Source: Chlamydiota bacterium (GTDB lineage Bacteria; Chlamydiota; Chlamydiia; Chlamydiales; JAJFMK01). From it: a stretch of DNA of 8,000 nt. Of the stretch, positions 1 through 5,010 are shown piece after piece. Made by a program: the position numbers and the translations under genes. How positions within the stretch are numbered: position 1 is the first letter of the stretch; each line of letters starts with the position of its first letter. The notes under the pieces are model-generated. The model was not told the DNA's origin. It worked only from the letters and a program-made list of their open reading frames with translations, and did no database searches. The DNA is taken from positions 1-8,000 of the forward strand of contig JAJFMK010000181.1 of NCBI GenBank assembly GCA_021772215.1. The letters are read 5' to 3'.

Positions 1-1
1 G

Positions 2-742
2 ATGCGTGAAAAAGATAGACGGGGAAACAACCTATATCAGTATGATAACTGCTTTAATTATCTACATATTAGCCAGACAACTTTAGAGAAGCCTCGCGGT
101 GAACAGGTGGAGGCTATAAAGCGCGACCTTAAAAAGCTAAAAGAGGCTAGCGACTCTGTGGTTGGTGCCGATTTCGATCGATGGTATTTTGAACGCGCTT
201 TTCAGCTAGTTAACCTCTATTGTGCCACACTTTCGCAACGCACAATGCATGTCCCCTCCCTTTTCAATCAAGTGGTAGATCGAAGCATGGAACGTGACGT
301 TCCAAGAGTGAATAGAGATCTCAATTTAAGCTTTCAAAGAGAGACTGATCAGCATAGCCGCTATACGAAAGCTAAACCTAACTATGTTAGATTTAACAGT
401 GACCCTTTCAAACATCATTTAGCTATTACGGACTACGATCATCTTATGGATACCATGAGGAGTTCTGACACTCCAACCTTCCGGGAGACTTGCGTCAGGC
501 ATAAAGAGTATATCAATGGCTGTAAAATGGGGATTGCCAATAGTATTGATAACTTAAAGCTCTCTAAAGAGATGACAATCGATAAACTTGTCTCCCTCAT
601 TGGACTTCTTAATGTCTATCACGCGATTAAACACTTTGAAAGAGAGCAGGGCCTATCTTGGACCGAAAATGAAACAGGTTTAGCAGATAAAATTAAAGAG
701 GCTAGACAGTTCATCATAAATTATCGACATCAAACGGATTAA
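2..742 (+). CDS. Unrecognised soluble protein, probably 5'-truncated by the window edge
   Basis: The reading frame is open from the left edge, and the first visible ATG is at base 2. The true start may lie upstream, because no ribosome binding site can be seen. The 246 visible residues are highly charged, with many Lys, Arg, Glu and Asp, and contain no hydrophobic stretch long enough for a membrane segment. The pattern suggests a mostly helical cytosolic protein. An early lysine/glutamate-rich segment near residues 36-50 could be a short amphipathic helix or coiled coil. I see no catalytic motif and do not recognise the family. The gene stops with TAA only four bases before the 3' end of the converging tRNA-Ser gene, so no separate terminator fits between them. 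Composition is A+T-rich compared with the next protein gene. A real gene is likely; the function is unknown. Confidence 0.6.
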   Translation: MREKDRRGNNLYQYDNCFNYLHISQTTLEKPRGEQVEAIKRDLKKLKEASDSVVGADFDRWYFERAFQLVNLYCATLSQRTMHVPSLFNQVVDRSMERDVPRVNRDLNLSFQRETDQHSRYTKAKPNYVRFNSDPFKHHLAITDYDHLMDTMRSSDTPTFRETCVRHKEYINGCKMGIANSIDNLKLSKEMTIDKLVSLIGLLNVYHAIKHFEREQGLSWTENETGLADKIKEARQFIINYRHQTD

Positions 743-746
743 ACAT

Positions 747-833
747 CGGAAGAGGAAGGATTCGAACCTTCGTCACCATTGCTGGTGAATCTGTTTTCGA
801 GACAGACGCATTCGGCCACTCTGCCACTCTTCC
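747..833 (-). tRNA. tRNA-Ser (anticodon CGA)
   Basis: Read on the minus strand this folds as a class II tRNA. The acceptor stem is GGAAGAG paired with CTCTTCC, the discriminator base is G, and the D arm contains AGAGTGGCCGAATGC. The anticodon stem TCTGT/ACAGA encloses loop CTCGAAA, giving anticodon CGA, which reads UCG. A long variable arm (TCACC/GGTGA) and a T arm GAAGG-TTCGAAT-CCTTC complete the fold. The long variable arm and G73 are serine identity features. CCA is not encoded and would be added after transcription. The gene converges on the protein gene to its left. It resembles the tRNA-Ser(UGA) at 6445-6531 closely. Confidence 0.97.
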
Positions 834-846
834 AAAAAAGGCCTCC

Positions 847-855
847 ATTCTAGCA
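847..855 (-). promoter_or_regulatory. Extended -10 promoter element for tRNA-Ser(CGA)
   Basis: On the minus strand the sequence TGCTAGAAT lies 13 bases upstream of the tRNA 5' end. TAGAAT matches the -10 consensus at five of six positions, and TG one base before it makes an extended -10. I see no good -35 hexamer at the right distance; an A-rich tract lies there instead. Transcription would start about six bases before the mature tRNA. This is an inferred site. Confidence 0.5.
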
Positions 856-920
856 GATTTTCGTTTTTTTGTTGCAGATAAACCCATGATTGTCAGTAAT
901 GAGGAACAGGAGGCTACGTA

Positions 921-2120
921 ATGCACCCCTTCTTTTCAGCGTCTGAGTGGAACAAGCAGGTAATCCGTACGTTGAGCTACTCTCTCACCGATGCGGCAGA
1001 CCCAGCAGAGATCTTTGATATTGTCCCTAAAATTGAAGAGGGAAACCTCGAAAGTTGGAACGAAAATTGGGTCAAACTGGCCGACGCCGCCTGGGATTTA
1101 GGCGTGATGTCTCAGCTTAAAGGCCATAGCTGCACAGCGAGATCAGCTTTCCTGCGCGCCTGTAACTACTACCGCACAGCGGTCTCTTTTTATCTCTGCA
1201 CACCCACGGATGAGAGAGTCAAAAGAGGCTTTAGCCGCATAGAGCAATCTTTTAACCGAGCCTCTTTGCTCTTTGAGCTCCCCTCCCGCCCTATTCGCTT
1301 TACTTATCGAGAGACAGAACTCGAAGGAACCATCTTCTATGCTGCGAAAAATGAACTCCCCAGACCGACACTGATTGTCACCTACGGCTATGATAGCAAC
1401 AGCCAAGAGTCCTACCTCTCCTACGGCAACCTAGCCAAGGAGCATGGATTCAACCTGGTCGTCTTCGATGGTCCCGGCCAAGCTGCTCACATCGGTGAGT
1501 TGCCAATCACTGCCTCATGGGAAGAGGTGATCACCCCCCTCATCGACCAGCTCGCTAAAGACCCAGCAATCCATATGGAGAAGATTGCCCTCCTCGGACA
1601 GGGTTTTGGCGGGATGCTAGCTGCCCGAGCTGCTGCGAAAGAAATGCGCATCTCCTGCCTCATAGCCCACCCTGGCCACTGGGATCCCCTTCATGGAATG
1701 GACCGCTTTATCCCTGATTTAATTGAAAAACTAAAAAGTGATCAAGCAATGGAGATTAACACCGCCTTTGCCACAGCAATGACTAGCCGCAGCATTCACT
1801 ACAAGCTATCCTTAAAAATGCGCTCTCACCATGCAAAGACCCCTTTTGAGCTGATGAAGCTGTGGACTGATTGGAGCCTAGAGCCCCTTGTCTCGCATAT
1901 AGAGTGCCCCACACTCGTTATCGACTCTGAAGAGGATGCGATCAATAGCGAACAGGCAAAACTCTTCTATAACGCCCTGCCGGGTCAAAAGAAGATCCTC
2001 TCTGCGGGAAATAACAAAGAGGGCAGCGAACATGGCACAAACTCCGTCCTGATGGGCGAAATCTTCGACTGGCTCCAAGATCAGCTTAACCCCCTCGCCG
2101 CCGCCCAGTCACTCTTCTAA
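921..2120 (+). CDS. Alpha/beta-hydrolase family protein with a degenerate nucleophile elbow (Ser to Gly)
   Basis: This 399-residue protein has a helical N-terminal region (about residues 1-120) followed by an alpha/beta-hydrolase core. The architecture resembles the FrsA/acylaminoacyl-peptidase-like esterases, whose N-terminal helices cap the active site. Core landmarks are TLIVTYGYD (about 150-158, oxyanion strand), the family-type DGPGQ at 183-187, the elbow GQGFGG at 226-231, a likely acid Asp339 in DSEEDA, and a likely catalytic His371 in SEHGTN. The elbow normally reads G-x-S-x-G. Here the codon at 1602-1604 is GGT, so residue 228 is Gly and the nucleophile is missing. Hydrolysis by the usual mechanism is therefore doubtful, although the rest of the fold looks intact. 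The start is well supported by AGGAGG at 908-913, seven bases before ATG. Local GC content is high compared with the following GNAT gene. The last 33 bases are duplicated at 4432-4464. The substrate is unknown. Confidence 0.85.
   Translation: MHPFFSASEWNKQVIRTLSYSLTDAADPAEIFDIVPKIEEGNLESWNENWVKLADAAWDLGVMSQLKGHSCTARSAFLRACNYYRTAVSFYLCTPTDERVKRGFSRIEQSFNRASLLFELPSRPIRFTYRETELEGTIFYAAKNELPRPTLIVTYGYDSNSQESYLSYGNLAKEHGFNLVVFDGPGQAAHIGELPITASWEEVITPLIDQLAKDPAIHMEKIALLGQGFGGMLAARAAAKEMRISCLIAHPGHWDPLHGMDRFIPDLIEKLKSDQAMEINTAFATAMTSRSIHYKLSLKMRSHHAKTPFELMKLWTDWSLEPLVSHIECPTLVIDSEEDAINSEQAKLFYNALPGQKKILSAGNNKEGSEHGTNSVLMGEIFDWLQDQLNPLAAAQSLF
2088..2120 (+). repeat. Junction repeat copy A (hydrolase 3' tail)
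   Basis: The last 33 bases of the hydrolase gene, including its stop codon, recur at 4432-4464 with one mismatch (C to T at the 18th base). The last 12 bases, TCACTCTTCTAA (2109-2120), occur a third time at 2670-2681, directly after the GNAT stop codon. This copy is in its original coding context. The others mark rearrangement boundaries. Confidence 0.9.
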
Positions 2121-2126
2121 TCCATT

Positions 2127-2669
2127 TTGGTCTCGATTAGCCAAACATTTCTACCAGCAGGTACTACTCTTCACACCGGAACTGTCGAAGAGAAGAGTCT
2201 TGTCACTCTTTTTCAAGATGCTTTTGAAAAAGGGTATAGAGATAGTAATCACCAAATCAAAAATTTAAAGGAACATGTTGGAAAAGTAGCTAAAGAGGAT
2301 CTATCGGAAATGTCCTCTGAAAACAAGATTTTCTCTTACTACGTTTTGAACAAAGACCAAAAAGCTATAGGCTGGCTTTCTTGTGAGATGAAAGAGGTGG
2401 GTATTCTCTATATTCGGCAAGCAGCTGTTGCTCCACAATATCAAGATGGCAAAGTATTCAAATCCTTGCTCTTGAAAGCTCTTGAAAATCATAAGCCAAA
2501 GAGAGTTTGGTTTCTCACAAGGGTCTTTAACACGACAACAATTAGAATGGCCAAATACTATGGCCTTGAAAAGTCAGATCGATCCGATCCCAACTGGCCT
2601 AGCCCCCATTTTATTGCCTTTGAGGGAGAAAGCGAAGGCATCATGAAAAAAATAAGAAGCCGCCTCTAA
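2127..2669 (+). CDS. GNAT-family N-acetyltransferase, start uncertain
   Basis: This is a GNAT-like protein of up to 180 residues. Strand TLHTGT (14-19) followed by a helix ending FQDAF fits the GNAT N-terminus. The strand ILYIRQAAVAP (about 93-103) with the helix FKSLLLKALE is the acetyl-CoA-binding core (motif A). FNTTTIRMAKYYGLEKSD (134-151) is the typical C-terminal motif B. The pyrophosphate-binding loop is YQDGKVF rather than the usual R-G-x-G-x-G, so cofactor binding may be altered. The acceptor substrate is unknown. The ORF is in the same frame as the hydrolase and begins just after its TAA. The first ATG comes only near residue 62, inside the domain, so TTG at 2127 is the best start, yet no Shine-Dalgarno sequence precedes it. 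Translation may depend on coupling to the hydrolase, or a few N-terminal codons may have been lost on insertion. It is flanked by 12-bp direct repeats and is strongly A+T-rich (17 of 60 GC in 2221-2280, against 34 of 60 in 1501-1560), suggesting acquisition. Confidence 0.7.
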   Translation: MVSISQTFLPAGTTLHTGTVEEKSLVTLFQDAFEKGYRDSNHQIKNLKEHVGKVAKEDLSEMSSENKIFSYYVLNKDQKAIGWLSCEMKEVGILYIRQAAVAPQYQDGKVFKSLLLKALENHKPKRVWFLTRVFNTTTIRMAKYYGLEKSDRSDPNWPSPHFIAFEGESEGIMKKIRSRL

Positions 2670-2681
2670 TCACTCTTCTAA
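2670..2681 (+). repeat. 12-bp direct repeat flanking the GNAT ORF (right copy)
   Basis: TCACTCTTCTAA here repeats 2109-2120 exactly. The two copies bracket the 549-base segment carrying the GNAT ORF, like a target-site duplication or a recombination microhomology. The same 12 bases also occur at 4453-4464. They are part of the larger junction repeats. Confidence 0.8.
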
Positions 2682-2718
2682 CAGCTGGTCCATGAGAGCC
2701 ATGCCGCCCCCAGTCAGA
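2670..2718 (-). pseudogene. Orphan 3' fragment of the NUDIX hydrolase gene (junction repeat copy B)
   Basis: Read on the minus strand, this stretch encodes LLTGGGMALMDQLLEE and a TGA stop. The intact NUDIX gene at 4453-4890 ends in LPLIGGGMALMDHLLEE and TGA. At DNA level about 40 of the 49 bases match 4453-4501, including the stop codon. Similarity fades beyond about 2718, and nothing of the rest of the gene, such as the NUDIX box, is present. It is therefore a relic left by duplication or recombination. Most changes keep the encoded peptide, so it either diverged recently from a functional gene or came from a related strain. Confidence 0.85.
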
Positions 2719-2943
2719 AGAAATAAAACGTAATATATTCATTATAAATTGTTTACCATTTCCTTAAGGAGCCACTGATCAATTCGAGTGTAGCAGATTT
2801 TTCGATGATTTTGCTTCAAGTTTTCAAATTTTGCAAGTTTGCATACTGTTGACAGTAGGAGACTTGCAAAATTTGGAAAATTGAGGTGAAAGCGCGATAA
2901 AGCGGTCCACGCGAGTTAATCAGTGTCTCCTTAACAGGTGCAA
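2719..2943. other. Non-coding A+T-rich spacer upstream of the Fic gene
   Basis: No supportable gene lies in this stretch. The left half (about 2719-2760) is very A+T-rich and holds a perfect minus-strand TATAAT (2746 to 2741), but no partner -35 element is visible. A minus-strand frame is open from about 2915 to a TAA near 2738, roughly 57 codons, with no usable start codon. It could be chance or the tail of a lost gene. A nested palindrome occupies 2821-2880. The remainder up to the iterons, with GCGCGATAAAGCGG and CCACGCG, has no recognised site. Confidence 0.6.
2821..2880. repeat. Nested near-concentric palindrome
   Basis: The outer arms CAAATTTTGCAAGT (2825-2838) and ACTTGCAAAATTTG (2862-2875) are perfect 14-bp inverted repeats. 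Allowing one bulged G at 2876, they extend into TTTT/AAAA on the outside. Within the 23-base interval lies a second perfect inverted repeat, TACTGT-TG-ACAGTA (2844-2857), whose centre is within half a base of the outer centre. No T-run follows on either strand as expected for an intrinsic terminator. Such nested dyads are typical of dimeric-protein operators, recombination crossover sites or hairpin structures. Which applies here is unknown. Confidence 0.85.
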
Positions 2944-2947
2944 CTTA

Positions 2948-3033
2948 GTGTCACCTAGTAGATTTGAGTGACAAATATTGGATTTAGTGACAAATACTGA
3001 AGTTTTGTGACACAATTACGTTTGAGTGACAAA
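2948..3033 (+). promoter_or_regulatory. Iteron-like direct repeat array before the Fic regulator gene
   Basis: The core GTGACAAA occurs at 2968-2975, 2987-2994 and 3026-3033, with GTGACACA at 3007-3014. A weaker fifth unit, GTGTCACC, lies at 2948-2955. Starts are 20, 19, 20 and 19 bases apart, close to two helical turns, so a bound protein would sit on one face of the DNA. Most units are preceded by a T-rich TTTNAG/TTTT lead. The array ends two bases before the likely ribosome binding site of the Fic gene, so it is well placed for autoregulation by that protein's own winged-helix domain (inference). I see no clean -35/-10 pair inside it. Confidence 0.8.
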
Positions 3034-3044
3034 ATAAGGATTGC

Positions 3045-4421
3045 ATGTCAAAAAAGACCTTAGAAACTGAACTTGAAAATTTAGTTAAGTTGATCATGAG
3101 ACATCCAGAGGGAATCACTCTCCAAGAAATCTTATCCAGTGACCAGATACAGATCAACCATCGAAGCTTACAACGACGTCTTGCCCTTCTGATTAAGCAG
3201 CAACGCATAATCACTATTGGCAAATCTCGAGCAAGGCGATACAAACTCCCTGATGAGGGCTACACAACCTCTACCGGAGCAGATAAGGAGTACACAATTG
3301 CCCTATCCTCTGCTTCTAAAAATGCCATGGGTCTAATTCGAAAGCCTCTGCAAGAGCGCACCCCAGTCAGCTATAACCGAAATTTTTTAGATAAGTACCG
3401 TCCAAATTTAACAGCATACCTTCCTCCTCAAATCGCTAATGACCTTTTAGAGCTGGGCAAAACTGATGGCGAAAGACCTGCGGGAACGTATGCTAGAGAA
3501 ATATTCAATCGGTTACTCATAGACCTTTCTTGGAACTCTAGTAGATTGGAGGGCAATACATATTCACTTCTTGAAACTGAGCTCTTGTTAAAGTTTAGTG
3601 AGGCTGCCGAGGGTAAGGACTTAAGAGAAACCCAAATGATTCTGAATCATAAAGCAGCGATTGAATTTCTTATAGATTCAGTGGGCCAGGTTGGGATTGA
3701 TATGCGGACTATTTTAAACATCCATTCTCTATTATCAGATAACCTTCTCGCTGATCCTGGAGCCTGTGGCTGTATTAGATCAAAAGTCATTGGAATTGCC
3801 AAATCAGTTTATCAACCTTTAGCAGTCCCAGGACTCCTTCGTGAGTGTTTACAACAAGTTTTAGACACAGCTAAAGCTATTCAAAATCCACTTGAACAAG
3901 CGTTCTTTCTTATGGTTCATATTCCCTATTTACAACCATTTGAGGATGTCAACAAACGCGTCTCAAGACTCGTCTCAAACATTCCATTAATCCAATTCAA
4001 CCTTTCTCCACTCTCCTTCATGGACGTTCCTCAAAAAACGTATATTAATGGTCTGTTGGCAGTATATGAGTTAAACAACACTGATTTATTGCGCGATGTT
4101 TTTATTTGGGCATATAAACGCTCTTGCGCACTATACTCAGCTACTCGCCAATCTCTTGGCGAACCAGACCCATTTCGGCTCAAGTATCGTAATTTGATTT
4201 TTGAGACAGTCGCTAGCGTTGTTCGAACTCAAAAGGATAAAAAAGAGGCAATCAAGGCTATTCGCACGAAAACAACAAATTCAGTTCCCCTCGAAGATCA
4301 GTCAAAATTTATTGAAACGATAGAAATAGAGCTAAGGGGCTTACATGAAGGAAACATCGCTAGGTACCGCCTAACCCCAACTGAATATGAAGCTTGGAAC
4401 AGAAGATGGAGAGAGGCTTGA
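3045..4421 (+). CDS. Winged-helix/Fic-domain protein with an altered active-site motif
   Basis: This protein has 458 residues. Residues about 8-68 form a winged-helix DNA-binding region, with recognition-helix candidate NHRSLQRRLALLIKQQRI and a wing ending RARRYKL. A Fic N-terminal region starts near NLTAYLPPQI (about 122-131). S165-S-R-L-E169-G170 matches the (S/T)xxxE(G/N) inhibitory helix of class II Fic proteins, whose Glu blocks ATP binding. The Fic core motif at 297-308 is QPFEDVNKRVSR where classical enzymes have HPFx(D/E)GNGRxxR. The catalytic His is Gln297 and both glycines of the phosphate-binding loop are replaced, while Pro, Phe, the acidic residue, Asn303, Arg305 and Arg308 remain. 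From memory a whole Fic subfamily carries this QPFEDVNKR form, so it is probably not random decay. AMPylation by the standard mechanism is unlikely. AAGGA at 3036-3040 lies four bases before ATG. An iteron array directly precedes the gene. I infer a Fic-fold transcription regulator. Confidence 0.88.
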   Translation: MSKKTLETELENLVKLIMRHPEGITLQEILSSDQIQINHRSLQRRLALLIKQQRIITIGKSRARRYKLPDEGYTTSTGADKEYTIALSSASKNAMGLIRKPLQERTPVSYNRNFLDKYRPNLTAYLPPQIANDLLELGKTDGERPAGTYAREIFNRLLIDLSWNSSRLEGNTYSLLETELLLKFSEAAEGKDLRETQMILNHKAAIEFLIDSVGQVGIDMRTILNIHSLLSDNLLADPGACGCIRSKVIGIAKSVYQPLAVPGLLRECLQQVLDTAKAIQNPLEQAFFLMVHIPYLQPFEDVNKRVSRLVSNIPLIQFNLSPLSFMDVPQKTYINGLLAVYELNNTDLLRDVFIWAYKRSCALYSATRQSLGEPDPFRLKYRNLIFETVASVVRTQKDKKEAIKAIRTKTTNSVPLEDQSKFIETIEIELRGLHEGNIARYRLTPTEYEAWNRRWREA

Positions 4422-4431
4422 ATTAAGTTGA

Positions 4432-4504
4432 AACCCCCTCGCCGCCGCTCAGTCACTCTTCTAACAGGTGGTCCATAAGAGCCATGCCTCCCCCAATAAG
4501 AGGA
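4432..4504. repeat. Junction repeat copy C (hydrolase tail fused to NUDIX tail)
   Basis: Bases 4432-4464 duplicate the hydrolase 3' end (2088-2120), with one mismatch in 33. Bases 4453-4504 match the orphan NUDIX fragment at 2670-2718 at roughly 85 percent. This copy therefore joins both halves and most likely shows the ancestral junction, in which the hydrolase and NUDIX genes converged and overlapped at their stop codons: TGA of NUDIX at 4455 to 4453, and TAA of the hydrolase copy at 4462-4464. Only the non-functional tail of the hydrolase is present here, eleven bases after the Fic stop codon. Confidence 0.85.
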
Positions 4505-4890
4505 AGGTCTAAAGCCTCCTCTTTCGTGACCCATTTTGCTTCTGTGTGAGCCTCCATGTCGATATTTAGCTCCGGCTCATGGTCAAATTTTGAGAAGAAG
4601 ATATGAAAGATGAAGTGAAGATCGGGATGCTCCACATAGAAACTGCCGACAGGAGATAATTGATTGTCTGATAACTCAACTCCCGTCTCCTCCAAAAGCT
4701 CCCGCAGCGCCCCCGCTTTGGGATCTTCATCCTCATGAAGCTTTCCTGCTGGAATGCCCCAAGACTCTCCTTGTGGTTTATGAGCAGCGCGCTTTAAAAG
4801 AAGGTATTTGCCTTTCCAGCGGCACCAGACTCCAGCTACCTCTCCTTGCGAAACAAAACCAACAGGGGGAATTTTTGAGACATTAACCAT
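4453..4890 (-). CDS. NUDIX hydrolase
   Basis: NUDIX proteins hydrolyse nucleoside diphosphates linked to another group, often damaged or surplus nucleotides. The frame contains an intact NUDIX box, G-x5-E-x7-R-E-x2-E-E-x-G-V, beginning at GKLHEDEDPKAGALRELLEE; the REXXEE glutamates that bind metal are present. Upstream, WGIPAGKL and the earlier strands VAGVWCRWKGKYLLLKRA are typical. With the start chosen here (ATG at 4890) the protein has 145 residues, a normal single-domain length. The frame also extends to an ATG at 4905 and a GTG at 4926, but a promoter-like pair lies within those codons. No clear Shine-Dalgarno sequence precedes any of the three. The substrate cannot be told from sequence. 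The 3' end lies in the junction repeat, and a broken copy of that end is found at 2670-2718. The gene converges with the Fic gene and diverges from the permease. Confidence 0.88.
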   Translation of the reverse strand: MVNVSKIPPVGFVSQGEVAGVWCRWKGKYLLLKRAAHKPQGESWGIPAGKLHEDEDPKAGALRELLEETGVELSDNQLSPVGSFYVEHPDLHFIFHIFFSKFDHEPELNIDMEAHTEAKWVTKEEALDLPLIGGGMALMDHLLEE

Positions 4891-4903
4891 GAACTTAAGG
4901 CCC

Positions 4904-4933
4904 ATGGTAACGTAGAGAAATAGCACTTGTCAA
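4904..4933 (-). promoter_or_regulatory. Likely promoter of the NUDIX gene
   Basis: On the minus strand a perfect -35 TTGACA (4933 to 4928) is followed after 18 bases by TACCAT (4909 to 4904), which matches the -10 consensus at four of six positions. Transcription would begin near 4897, only a few bases before the ATG at 4890. This supports that shorter start and implies a very short leader. It would exclude the upstream GTG and ATG codons from the message. Inferred site. Confidence 0.45.
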
Positions 4934-5010
4934 ACCCACTAACCAAAATTGATTTCAAAAAAGTAGTTTAAGGTGGCAAAGAACTAGCTCTGTATGACAA
5001 AAAAAGGGGT

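Noticed and set aside
851..863. TAGCAGATTTTCG resembles TAGCAGATTTTTCG near 2792
   Set aside because: Short, A+T-rich and containing an indel; no flanking similarity, so likely chance.
2741..2746. Perfect minus-strand TATAAT
   Set aside because: No -35 partner at a suitable distance, in a very A+T-rich tract where such a match is expected by chance.
2849..2877. TTGACA at 2849-2854 as a plus-strand -35 element
   Set aside because: No -10-like hexamer lies 16-18 bases downstream, and the motif is explained by the inner palindrome.
2738..2915. Minus-strand open frame of about 57 codons ending in TAA (C-terminal part reads RIDQWLLKEMVNNL)
   Set aside because: It has no start codon or ribosome binding site and runs through the palindrome. 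The peptide looks plausible at its end but is not recognisable, so it is at most a remnant.
2948..3033. CRISPR array
   Set aside because: The repeat cores are only about 8 bases with 11-12-base gaps, unlike CRISPR repeats and spacers, and no cas gene is present.
4924..4926. Longer NUDIX start at GTG
   Set aside because: No Shine-Dalgarno sequence, and the extra residues overlap a TTGACA/TACCAT promoter-like pair. The shorter form has normal family length.
4994..4996. Alternative ATG upstream of the permease
   Set aside because: It is out of frame with the permease.
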